Below, one piece after another: positions 8,536 through 15,578 of a stretch of DNA of 38,493 nt. A program made the position numbers and the translations under genes. Within the stretch, counting starts at the first letter, position 1, and every line of letters starts with the position of its first letter. Origin of the DNA: Streptomyces sp. ISL-36 (GTDB taxonomy: Bacteria > Actinomycetota > Actinomycetes > Streptomycetales > Streptomycetaceae); contig NZ_JAGGOS010000210.1 in the NCBI RefSeq assembly GCF_018614205.1, positions 1-38,493 on the forward strand. Direction: 5' to 3'. The notes beneath the pieces were generated by a model that saw only the letters and a program-made list of their open reading frames with translations, was not told the origin of the DNA and did not search any database.

Positions 8536-9681
8536 TCAGCTCCGGTCTTGCGCGTACTGAGCTGCGTACCAACTGGAGTCGATAGCGGGATTGCTCAAAG
8601 CTCCCCAGAATCGGTCGTCAGGTATCGGTGGCAGTGGCGGATTGCCCAGGTCCGCATGGAGATCCGCACGCCAGTCGACAGTGAAGTGACTCCGGATCTC
8701 CGCGCTCTCGCACACGGACCTATAGGGGGACCCCCAGATCCCAAGGGCTATCTTCTCCGCGGCCCACCTGAGAGCGCGGTCTCGGCCGGTGTCAGCCTGC
8801 GCAAGCACCGCGCGCAGGCGCAGGGCGAGCGGATCGGTCTGGTCCGGCCGTGGCGGGGCCTCACCGCGCTCCCACGCGTTCAGGGCTGCCTCGACCTCCG
8901 GGTAGTTGTTCAGGCCTGTTTCGACCGCCAGTCTGCGCAGTTGCTTTTGCGCGGCCTCAACCACCTGTTCGTACGGCAGGGTCGCGATCAGCGCACCGAG
9001 TTCCTCGTGCCCGTCCAGGTGGCTCACGTGGAGGAGGTCGGTGGGACTGTGGGACAGGTCCAGCTCTGGCAGCTGCTCATCCGGTGCGGGAAGGGGCTCG
9101 CCGGCACTGTACTTCGGCCTGGCAGGCAGAGACGCTTCCCGGAACAGTCGGCCGTTGAACGTGACGATACCGGCGTCCTGGCCGCGCTCAAGCTGGTCGG
9201 CCTCTTCGGCCAGATACTCGCCCAGCGAGTCGGCCTCCCCGAAACTGGTGCCGGTCTCGTCGAAGAACCGCCCGACCGCGCCGAAGGAGTCCCGCCCGGT
9301 ACGGCAGTCCACCAGAAGGCCGTCCGACGTCACGTCGTAAGAACCGAACTTCACGTAGCCGCGAAGCCAGTAGCCCTCGTCCTCCCCATCGATACCTTGG
9401 TCGATGCCGCGCATGAACCCGGTGTCCCCGAGGATTCCGCTCACCCCGAGCGGCCGGTCGCCCGAGCTGAACCGGAAAGCCTCAGGTCCCTCCAGCGCCC
9501 CGTTGTGTCGGAGAAGGGAAGCGACCAAGTCCGGAGGAAAGGTGACACCGAGTTCCTCTTGCGCCGCCGCGATCTCGTCGTCCCCTGCGGGCGGCCGTAG
9601 CGTGGCGAATGTGCGGGGCGCGTGCTCGCGCAGCCACGCGTCGATGCGAGTCCATGAGGCCTGGACCAAGTCTGCTGTCAT
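8536..9681 (-). CDS. SMI1/KNR4 (SUKH) family protein, transposon cargo
   Basis: SUKH-domain proteins are widespread and many serve as immunity proteins against bacterial toxins. The N-terminal ~185 residues carry the family signature: LREHAPRTFATLRPPAGDDEIAAAQEELGVTFPPDLVASLLRHNG in overall form, followed by the GYW.RGYVKFGSYDVTSDGLLVD region. The remaining ~195 residues are a separate helical region that I do not recognise. I prefer ATG 9681, preceded at a good distance by AGGG; a GTG at 9705 would add 8 residues. A short inverted repeat AGGGT-TG-ACCCT (9682-9693) overlaps this start and could be regulatory. It is the only cargo gene of the Tn7-like element and appears intact, unlike most of the transposition genes. 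No partner toxin is visible beside it. Confidence 0.75.
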   Translation of the reverse strand: MTADLVQASWTRIDAWLREHAPRTFATLRPPAGDDEIAAAQEELGVTFPPDLVASLLRHNGALEGPEAFRFSSGDRPLGVSGILGDTGFMRGIDQGIDGEDEGYWLRGYVKFGSYDVTSDGLLVDCRTGRDSFGAVGRFFDETGTSFGEADSLGEYLAEEADQLERGQDAGIVTFNGRLFREASLPARPKYSAGEPLPAPDEQLPELDLSHSPTDLLHVSHLDGHEELGALIATLPYEQVVEAAQKQLRRLAVETGLNNYPEVEAALNAWERGEAPPRPDQTDPLALRLRAVLAQADTGRDRALRWAAEKIALGIWGSPYRSVCESAEIRSHFTVDWRADLHADLGNPPLPPIPDDRFWGALSNPAIDSSWYAAQYAQDRS

Positions 9682-9781
9682 AGGGTTGACCCTAAAGTCC
9701 GCCACTGACAGCTTAATCGTCGCTCATCGGTCTTGTCCGCCGGGCTGGCGTTCAGACCAGTAAATTCAAGTGGCCCCTTGT

Positions 9782-9803
9782 CCCGGCTCACCAAGCCGTC
9801 GAC
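9782..9803 (-). repeat. Inner inverted block of right end, candidate TnsB site
   Basis: On the minus strand this reads GTCGACGGCTTGGTGAGCCGGG, matching 2471-2493 near the other end. It starts 58 bp inside the right terminus. Confidence 0.7.
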
Positions 9804-9830
9804 ACCAGATGTTCGGTCACCGACTCACGT

Positions 9831-9861
9831 GCTCACTCGCCAAGTGAAGCGCTCAGTCACA
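9831..9861 (-). repeat. Right terminal inverted repeat
   Basis: Reverse complement begins TGTGACTGAGCGCTTCA, then C, then TTGGCGAGTGAGC, differing from the left repeat at one base. The plus-strand terminus is ACA at 9859-9861, followed directly by the TCACC duplication. Confidence 0.92.
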
Positions 9862-9866
9862 TCACC
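9862..9866. repeat. Target-site duplication TCACC, right copy
   Basis: Exact copy of 2407-2411, placed directly outside the right terminus. Confidence 0.9.
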
Positions 9867-9889
9867 GCCCGTGGCCGAGCGCGGGGATC

Positions 9890-9905
9890 TGAGTACGCGT
9901 ACTCA
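9890..9905. promoter_or_regulatory. Perfect 16-bp palindrome, candidate operator
   Basis: TGAGTACGCGTACTCA is fully self-complementary and lies 64 bp upstream of the GTG at 9970, just outside the transposon. Size, symmetry and place fit a dimeric repressor or activator site. I do not know the regulator. Confidence 0.5.
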
Positions 9906-9969
9906 TGTGTCGCGACCTCGCGTCGAAGAACACTGTGGGCTCCACAACGGACCAGCAGGGGGAGCACAC

Positions 9970-10385
9970 GTGAGGCGTTCCAAAGCAGCAGTGGTGGTGA
10001 CGACGCTGGCGGCGTTCGGGCTGGCTGCCGCCGGCACATCGCCCGCGACCGCGGCGGGCGACGCCCTGTTGCCGCATCCCGGCCCGGACGGCCTGGTCTG
10101 GGTCGAGGAGCAGGTGGGAGACGGCGGAGTCGCCTCGGGCGGTGCGCACACGGGGCTCCCGACCGTCCTCACGGTGGCGTGTGAAGGCGGCGGCACCGTG
10201 CGGGTGACGATGGAGTCGCAGCAGATACAGGTGGCCGCGTTCTCCGTGGACTGCCCCGCCGAGGGCGCCGGTGTCGGTTCGGTGACCATGGACCGGGCGT
10301 CGTCCGCCCGGGCTCCTTCACCGTAGCGGTGGATGCGTCCACGGAGTCGATCCGGTGGGCGCTGACCGTGACGCAGCCGGAGTAG
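9970..10385 (+). pseudogene. Small secreted protein, probable single frameshift
   Basis: The GTG at 9970 follows AGGGGGAG at good spacing. The first ~30 residues (RRSKAAVVVTTLAAFGLAAAGTSPATAAG) form a Sec signal peptide with likely cleavage after an Ala-Thr-Ala-Ala-type site. The mature part is ~80 residues with two Cys (VACEGGG, VDCPAEG), and I do not recognise a named family. As read, the frame stops at 10326 after SSARAPSP. In the next frame PGSFTVAVDASTESIRWALTVTQPE runs to a TAG at 10385, directly before the terminator, and looks like the true beta-strand-rich C-terminus. One missing C near 10292 would connect the two. If the frameshift is a sequencing error, the intact protein is about 138 residues. 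Confidence 0.65.
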
Positions 10386-10405
10386 CATCGCTCGCCCTGG
10401 AACGG

Positions 10406-10445
10406 CCGAAGGGGCTGCGCACCGTCCGGTGCGCAGCCCCTTCGG
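10406..10445 (+). terminator. Strong hairpin terminator
   Basis: Arms 10406-10422 and 10429-10445 are perfectly complementary over 17 bp (CCGAAGGGGCTGCGCAC) with a 6-base loop. It follows the secreted-protein stop at 10385 and precedes the methyltransferase. There is no U tract, as is common in Streptomyces. Confidence 0.85.
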
Positions 10446-10533
10446 CGACTCGCCGGCCGCCGCCAACGCCTCGCTCGCGCCACCCGACTCGGCAGCAGGA
10501 GCGATGTCAGTGCCCACTGGAAGGATCGGACAC

Positions 10534-11187
10534 ATGACGAACTCCACCGCCATCACCGCCTACTGGGACGCCGCCGCGCCACTCTTCGACGACGAGCCCG
10601 ACCACGGCCTTCGCTTGAAGGCCACCCGCGACGCCTGGTCCCACCGCCTCGCCTCCTGGCTGCCGTCCGAGGCGGTGCGTGTGTGCGACGTCGGCTGCGG
10701 CACCGGATCGCTCTCCGCGGTGATGGCCGAAGCCGGTCACCAGGTCACCGGAGTCGACCTCTCGCCGCGGATGGTCGACCGGGCCCGGACCAAGCTCCGC
10801 ACGGCCGGACTCGAAGGCCGCTTCCTGGTGGGAGACGCTGCGGAACCGCCCACCGGCGACGAGCGGTTCGACGCCCTTCTCTCCCGGCACCTGCTCTGGA
10901 CGCTGCCCGATCCCCAGAGCGCGCTGCGTGCATGGGTCACCCGTCTCCGCCCCGGCGGCACCCTCGTCCTGGTCGAGGGCCGATGGCGCGAGGCCGGCCA
11001 GAGCGGAGTGCCGTACGTCGTCGGCGCCGAAACCCTGCCATGGCATCGTGGCGTCACCGCCGACGAACTGACCGCCGCTGTCAGGCCCCTCGTCACCGAC
11101 CTGCGAATCGAAGACCTCAGCGGCAGCGCAGACCTCTGGGGCGGTCCGGTGACCGACGAGCGCTTCGCTCTGATCGCCCGAATCTGA
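10534..11187 (+). CDS. Class I SAM-dependent methyltransferase
   Basis: The 217-residue protein has the Rossmann methyltransferase order: motif I VCDVGCGTGSLS (about 50-61) binding S-adenosylmethionine, an acidic end of strand 2 in VTGVDLSPRMVDRAR (about 70-84), VGDAAEPP, and the post-strand-5 segment LRPGGTLVLVEG. It resembles the ubiE/Methyltransf_11 group, but the substrate cannot be told. The ATG at 10534 is chosen because GGAAGGA precedes it at proper spacing and homologous sequence (TAYWDAAAPLFDDEPDHGL) starts just after. It is transcribed alone, insulated by the terminator upstream, and convergent with the SUKH gene that follows. Confidence 0.88.
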   Translation: MTNSTAITAYWDAAAPLFDDEPDHGLRLKATRDAWSHRLASWLPSEAVRVCDVGCGTGSLSAVMAEAGHQVTGVDLSPRMVDRARTKLRTAGLEGRFLVGDAAEPPTGDERFDALLSRHLLWTLPDPQSALRAWVTRLRPGGTLVLVEGRWREAGQSGVPYVVGAETLPWHRGVTADELTAAVRPLVTDLRIEDLSGSADLWGGPVTDERFALIARI

Positions 11188-11242
11188 TTGCCCGGTGCCG
11201 CAGTTGCCGCTTCCCGGCCCTGAGGCGGAGAAGACCACACCT

Positions 11243-11794
11243 TCACCGGCTCTCCAGCCAGTCAGTGTACCAGGTGCGGAATTCGGGGCTCATCGGCACG
11301 AAGCCGCCCCAGTCCGGATCGAGCTGCCAGATCTCGCCGGCATGCGGGCCGTTCAGCACGAGTCGGACGAACATGCCGCAGCCCTGTTCGGCCAGCATGA
11401 GCGTGCCCCGGGTCAGCGCATCGGCCGGAGTCATGATCGGGCCGGGCAGGGGTTCGGTCAGCGGGAACGGCTCGGCGAGTCGGCCCGGCAGCCGGTCTTC
11501 CTCCCACTCGTCGTCCACGGCCGACTCCCCGTCAGCCTCTGGACGGGGCGCCGTCAACGGCATCAATCCGTGACAGGGACCGGCGGGGCCGTTTCCCACC
11601 GACGCGACGAAGGACCGGTACTCCGCCGGCAGATCGATGCCGTGGGCTTCCTCGAACGCCCGGATCTCCGCCTCGGGTAGCGGAGGCGCCAGTTCGTACC
11701 CGTGGGTGCGCGATCCGGAGCGCTCCCGGCCCGGGTCCCGGGCCGCCATCTCCCGTATCCGTGCGCGTACGCCGCCCTCGTCCCAGTTTTCCAC
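11243..11794 (-). CDS. SMI1/KNR4 (SUKH) family protein
   Basis: The 183-residue protein has the SUKH core: LPEAEIRAFEEAHGIDLPAEYRSFVASVGNGPAGP in overall form near residues 39-73, and near the C-terminus GEIWQLDPDWGGF followed by SPEFRTWYTDWLES. Such proteins often act as immunity factors, but no toxin gene is adjacent. It is unrelated in detail to the SUKH cargo of the transposon. It is convergent with the methyltransferase and divergent from the pectate lyase, with about 158 bp to the latter's start. Confidence 0.82.
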   Translation of the reverse strand: MENWDEGGVRARIREMAARDPGRERSGSRTHGYELAPPLPEAEIRAFEEAHGIDLPAEYRSFVASVGNGPAGPCHGLMPLTAPRPEADGESAVDDEWEEDRLPGRLAEPFPLTEPLPGPIMTPADALTRGTLMLAEQGCGMFVRLVLNGPHAGEIWQLDPDWGGFVPMSPEFRTWYTDWLESR

Positions 11795-11952
11795 CGAGCG
11801 ACCGTATCAACGGCGTCCGCGGCCGTCCCACGGGGTGGGAGCCGAAGCGGCGATCCGGTCGGCGACAGGTCGGCAACCTCGGTGGCCTCGGTGACGACTA
11901 CGGGACGAAGCAGCAACTCCCCCAGCATTCGAAGACGAAAGGTGAGGCGAGG

Positions 11953-13518
11953 ATGAGACGACCAGTCACACGGCGACTCTACGCGGCACTGGCCACGGCG
12001 GCCCTCGCGGCCGGGACCGGTGTGGTGCTGTCGATGCCCGAGGCATCGGCGGCCACCGGCGGCGTCACCGGCTACGCGACCCAGAACGGCGGAACCACCG
12101 GCGGTGCGGGTGGCCAGACGGTACGGGCCACGACGGGAACCGCGATCCACGCGGCCCTGTGCGGCCGGGCCAGCAGCAGCACCCCGATCACCATCCAGGT
12201 CGAGGGCACCATCAACCACGGCAACACCGAGAAGGTGTCGGGCACCAGCTGCAACACCGCCGCCGGCGTGATCGAGCTCAAGCAGATCAGCAACGTCACG
12301 ATCGTCGGGGTCGGCGGCGGAGCCGTCTTCGACCAGCTGGGCATCCACATGCGCGACGCCCGCAACATCATCATCCAGAACGTGACCGTCCGGAACGTCA
12401 AGAAGTCCGGCTCACCCACGTCCAACGGCGGTGATGCCATCGGCATGGAGAGCAACGTCCGCAACGTCTGGGTCGATCACGTGACCCTGGAGGCGTCGGG
12501 CGGCGAGTCGGAGGGATTCGACGGCCTCTTCGACATGAAGGACAACACCCAGTACGTGACCCTGTCGTACAGCATCCTGCGCAACTCCGGACGCGGCGGC
12601 CTCGTCGGGTCCAGCGAGAGCGACCTCTCGAACAGCTTCATCACGTACCACCACAACCTGTACGAGAACATCGACTCCCGAGCGCCCCTGCTGCGTGGCG
12701 GCACAGCCCACATCTACAACAACCACTACGTGAGGCTCAACGAGTCGGGCATCAACTCCCGAGCCGGAGCTCGCGCCAAGGTGGACAACAACTACTTCAA
12801 GGACTCCAAGGACGTCCTGGGTACCTTCTACACCGACGCGGCCGGCTACTGGCAGGTCAGCGGCAACACCTTCGACAACGTGACCTGGTCCAGCCCCGGG
12901 AGCGAGAACCACCCGGCCGGCCCCGACCCGCAGTCCAACACCACCATCAGCATCCCCTACGCCTACAGCCTCGATGCGGCCGCTTGCGTGCCGAACATCG
13001 TGAGCCAGACGGCAGGCGCCGACAAGGGCCTGCAGGTGTCGAACGGAAGCTGCTCGCCGCAGACCCCGAGTCCGACCCCGACCCCGACCCCGACACAGAC
13101 CAGCCCCACGCCGGGACCCACGACCCCCACACCGGGACCGACCCAGCCCGGCGGGACCAACCTCAGCATCGGGGCCGGCTCCGACGGCTCCAGCAAGGCG
13201 GACGGCACGAGTTACGGCAACGTCCGGGACGGTGACATGAGTACGTACTGGTCGCCGGCCGGCTCGACGGGTTCCATCTCGATCAAGTGGGGCTCTCCGA
13301 CCACTGTCTCCAAAATCAACATCCGGGAGGCGTCGGGCTCCGCGGGCAGCATCCGCTCCTGGAGGGTCCTCAACGGCGACACCGGCGCTGTCCTGACCTC
13401 CGGCAGCGGGGCGGGCGTCATCACCGTCCCGCGGACCTCGCTGCAGAAGATCACCTTCGAGATCACCGGCGCGACCGGCACGCCGAAGGTCGCCGAGTAC
13501 GAGACCTACGCCGGGTAG
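11953..13518 (+). CDS. Secreted pectate lyase (PL1) with C-terminal carbohydrate-binding domain
   Basis: Pectate lyases cleave polygalacturonate by beta-elimination outside the cell. The ATG at 11953 follows AAAGGTGAGG. Residues 1-35 form a signal peptide (RRLYAALATAALAAGTGVVLSMPEASA). The catalytic parallel beta-helix (about 36-365) shows the PL1 landmarks: the VWVDHVTL segment, the Asp-containing FDGLFDMKDNTQYVTLSYS calcium region, and YHHNLYENIDSRAPLLRGG with the catalytic Arg zone. A Pro-Thr linker (SPTPTPTPTQTSPTPGPTTP type, about 373-397) leads to a ~120-residue beta-sandwich (LSIGAGSDGSSKADGTSYGNVRDGDMSTYWSP) like a discoidin or CBM35-type module. It stands alone; regulation is not evident. 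Confidence 0.9.
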   Translation: MRRPVTRRLYAALATAALAAGTGVVLSMPEASAATGGVTGYATQNGGTTGGAGGQTVRATTGTAIHAALCGRASSSTPITIQVEGTINHGNTEKVSGTSCNTAAGVIELKQISNVTIVGVGGGAVFDQLGIHMRDARNIIIQNVTVRNVKKSGSPTSNGGDAIGMESNVRNVWVDHVTLEASGGESEGFDGLFDMKDNTQYVTLSYSILRNSGRGGLVGSSESDLSNSFITYHHNLYENIDSRAPLLRGGTAHIYNNHYVRLNESGINSRAGARAKVDNNYFKDSKDVLGTFYTDAAGYWQVSGNTFDNVTWSSPGSENHPAGPDPQSNTTISIPYAYSLDAAACVPNIVSQTAGADKGLQVSNGSCSPQTPSPTPTPTPTQTSPTPGPTTPTPGPTQPGGTNLSIGAGSDGSSKADGTSYGNVRDGDMSTYWSPAGSTGSISIKWGSPTTVSKINIREASGSAGSIRSWRVLNGDTGAVLTSGSGAGVITVPRTSLQKITFEITGATGTPKVAEYETYAG

Positions 13519-13672
13519 CAGCCGGGTCCGGTGCGACCACGGGGGGAGCGCTTGTCGGGCATGGGCCCGGCGTTGGTTTCCTGCCGCTGGGCCGTGTTGT
13601 GAAAGTGTCTCGGGTCCCTCGTCCTGCGCCGTGGTGATCTCGGTGTGGGGCGAGGCAGACCGTTCGACCGTC

Positions 13673-14047
13673 CTAGCGTGTCAGCGTCTCGAAGCCGACA
13701 TCTCCGCAGTACTTCACGACACGCCCCTCCGCCTCGGCGTCACCGCTGTTCATCGCTGCCGCCGTCGCCTCCCCCAAGGTGCGGCCTGCGCCGACGGTCT
13801 CGTCCCGGAGCGGTCGCATCGCGAGAAAGGCGTCCTGAGCGGCGGCCCCGACCCCGTCATACCCTGACGACTCCGGCGTGGCCGTACTCTCCGCGTTCCG
13901 CGCCTTCTGCCACGTCCCCAGCCGCATGCAGTATGTCTCCCGCTGCTCGGTCAGCAGCTGTTCGTCCTTGCCCTCGGACGAGGAACATCCCGCCGTCACC
14001 GCCACCAGAGCGAGGAGCGGGACGACCGCCTTGAGTACGCGCACCAC
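13673..14047 (-). CDS. Small lipoprotein of unknown function
   Basis: Starting at the GTG at 14047 (or 14044), preceded by a G-rich ribosome site, the product is 124 residues. The N-terminus VLKAVVPLLALVAVTAGC is a lipoprotein signal with lipobox VTAGC, so it is predicted to be anchored outside the membrane. The mature part has two further Cys (ETYCMRLG and VVKYCGDVG) that could form a disulfide. It is helical and has no family I recognise. The open frame extends far upstream, but the signal peptide fixes the start. It lies 98 bp downstream of the TetR gene, in the same direction. Confidence 0.7.
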   Translation of the reverse strand: MVRVLKAVVPLLALVAVTAGCSSSEGKDEQLLTEQRETYCMRLGTWQKARNAESTATPESSGYDGVGAAAQDAFLAMRPLRDETVGAGRTLGEATAAAMNSGDAEAEGRVVKYCGDVGFETLTR

Positions 14048-14145
14048 GTTGCCCCCCGGCTGGAACTTCGTCCGCTCGACGCTGTCACCTGCAACTCCCG
14101 TAGCAGGATACCCCCGTGGGACACGAGCCCCACCGCCCTCGGTGG

Positions 14146-14703
14146 TCAGGGCCGGGGTCGCAGGAGAAGTTCCGCGGCCAGGTTGATGGCTTCCCGTGGG
14201 GTGCGTCCGGGGTGGTCCGCGGCGATGAAGTGGCGGCCGATCGCGAGCGCGAAGATCAGCGTGCTGCGGGCCTCGGCCTCGTCGGGGTCCGCGATGAAGC
14301 TCCCGAACATCGTGCGAAGGAAATCCATCCGGACGTTGTCGATCCGCCGCAGTCGTGCCGCGACCGAGGGGTCGTGACGAGCCCACTCACGGACGGCGAG
14401 ATCAATTCGGTGCAGGTCGTCCGAGAAGGTCAGCCGGCCGGCGAGCCGGACCCTTTCGGCGGGGTCTCCGCCCGCGGAGTCGACCTGCTCGAGGACGGCG
14501 TCGGTGCACCGGTGCTCCCACTCGTCGAGCATCTCGGCGAGCAGGGCGGGACGACCGTCGAAGTGCCCGTAGAAGCCGCCCTTCGTCACCCCGATGTCGG
14601 CGGCCAGGACCTCCACTCGGACAGCGTCCGGACCGCCCCTGGCGAGGGCGTCGAGTCCCGCCTGGATCCAGCGACTTCGTGGGGTACGGGCGACGGGGGG
14701 CAC
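14146..14703 (-). CDS. TetR-family transcriptional repressor
   Basis: The 185-residue protein begins at the GTG at 14703, preceded by AAAAGGTGAG. The N-terminal ~45 residues have a TetR helix-turn-helix: SRWIQAGLDALARGGPDAVRVEVLAADIGVTKGGFYGHFDGR in overall form, including the family hallmark TKGGFYGHF. The C-terminal region is the variable ligand-binding domain. It is divergent from the DUF2867 gene, with two copies of a TACGGNNCCGTA operator between them, so it most likely represses both itself and that gene. The ligand is unknown. Confidence 0.9.
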   Translation of the reverse strand: MPPVARTPRSRWIQAGLDALARGGPDAVRVEVLAADIGVTKGGFYGHFDGRPALLAEMLDEWEHRCTDAVLEQVDSAGGDPAERVRLAGRLTFSDDLHRIDLAVREWARHDPSVAARLRRIDNVRMDFLRTMFGSFIADPDEAEARSTLIFALAIGRHFIAADHPGRTPREAINLAAELLLRPRP

Positions 14704-14757
14704 CTGCTCACCTTTTCTCGGGGATGTGGGGCCTGAGGCTGTCTGCGCGACCGTATG

Positions 14758-14792
14758 TACGGTACCGTACAGATCGAATATACGGCTCCGTA
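14758..14792. promoter_or_regulatory. Twin operators TACGGNNCCGTA for the divergent TetR
   Basis: Two perfect palindromes with the same half-site lie in the divergent spacer: TACGGTACCGTA at 14758-14769 and TACGGCTCCGTA at 14781-14792. Their starts are 23 bp apart, about two helical turns, so two dimers could bind on one face. The first extends to GTACGGTACCGTAC (14757-14770). Confidence 0.75.
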
Positions 14793-14811
14793 CAGAACGA
14801 GAGGTCGAAGC

Positions 14812-15429
14812 GTGGCGCGACTCGCGAAATCCACCTACACCGAGCGGCCGTGGCGCATCCACGAGATCACCTCGGACTTCGACGTCGAGGACGCGTGGGC
14901 GTTCCGTACCCCGGGAGCCGGGCCCGACGACTTCCCCGCCATGCTGGCGGCGATGCAGAGGTCGGGCGGGATCGCGAGACAGACGGGGCCGGTGCGATTC
15001 CTGTTCGCCGTGCGCTGGAAACTCGGCGCACTCCTCGGCTGGGACAAGCCGGCGGCGGGTGTCGGCGCACGGGTCGACTCGCTCCGGAGCCGCCTGCCCA
15101 GCGACCTCCGTGATGCTCGACGGGGCGAGGACAACGACGACATGCCGCTGAAGGCGGTCTACGAGATCGCCACGGAGTCCGCTCGCGAACTGGCGAACAG
15201 GACCGTGCACACCGTGATGCACCTCGGCTGGGTGCAGGGACCCCACGGTGACCACGAGCTCAGGATGACCGTCCTCGTCAAGTACAACGGATGGTTCGGG
15301 CGGCTCTACATGGCCGCCATCGCGCCCTTCCGGTACCTCATCGTCTACCCGGCCCTGACCCGGCAGTGGGAACGGGCCTGGCGCGACCGTCACGATCTCG
15401 CGGCGCAGTACGGTGACGGCGAGGGGTGA
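14812..15429 (+). CDS. DUF2867 family protein
   Basis: The 205-residue protein fits DUF2867: RPWRIHEITSDFDVEDAW, VRFLFAVRWKLGALLGWD, ELANRTVHTVMHLGWV and MAAIAPFRYLIVYPAL. Members are often fused or linked to NAD-dependent epimerase-like proteins; no reaction is established that I can cite. The GTG at 14812 is preceded by AGAGGT and matches the divergent promoter and operators just upstream. Control by the TetR protein is likely. A long hairpin follows before the convergent argG. Confidence 0.82.
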   Translation: MARLAKSTYTERPWRIHEITSDFDVEDAWAFRTPGAGPDDFPAMLAAMQRSGGIARQTGPVRFLFAVRWKLGALLGWDKPAAGVGARVDSLRSRLPSDLRDARRGEDNDDMPLKAVYEIATESARELANRTVHTVMHLGWVQGPHGDHELRMTVLVKYNGWFGRLYMAAIAPFRYLIVYPALTRQWERAWRDRHDLAAQYGDGEG

Positions 15430-15483
15430 TGAACTCCGGCAGGCGGCTGCCGGGAGTCCTCCTCCTGACCACCGGTGCCCCGA

Positions 15484-15536
15484 CACCGGCGAAGGCCGGC
15501 TCGACGCCATCGGCGCCGGGCCGGCCTTCGCCGGTG
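15484..15536. terminator. Hairpin between convergent DUF2867 gene and argG
   Basis: CACCGGCGAAGGCCGG (15484-15499) pairs perfectly with 15521-15536 over 16 bp around a 21-base loop. The place between two convergent genes fits a bidirectional terminator. Confidence 0.75.
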
Positions 15537-15578
15537 ATACGTCCCTCAAGGGCCGAGCTTGCTGCTCGACGGAGCCGG

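Larger units (their letters stand above)
2412..9861 (-). mobile_element. Tn7-like transposon (tnsA-tnsB-tnsC-tniQ plus SUKH cargo), decayed
   Basis: The 7450-bp element is bounded by 31-bp inverted repeats (2412-2442 and 9831-9861, one mismatch) with TGT...ACA ends and flanked by the 5-bp duplication TCACC. All genes are on the minus strand: cargo SUKH protein, TnsA-like endonuclease, DDE transposase TnsB/TniA, AAA ATPase TnsC/TniB and target selector TniQ/TnsD. The four transposition genes overlap by 8, 4 and 4 bases, which suggests translational coupling. It sits 32 bp downstream of the tpg stop codon, with the tniQ end nearest tpg. TnsB carries an amber codon, TnsC one frameshift and TniQ two, so the element is probably immobile unless helped in trans. 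No cas genes are present, so it is not a CRISPR-associated transposon. Confidence 0.93.

Noticed and set aside
2412..9861. CRISPR-associated transposon
   Set aside because: The gene set tnsABC plus tniQ prompted the idea, but there is no cas12k, cas5-8 gene or repeat array in the element, and the TniQ is of long TnsD-like size.
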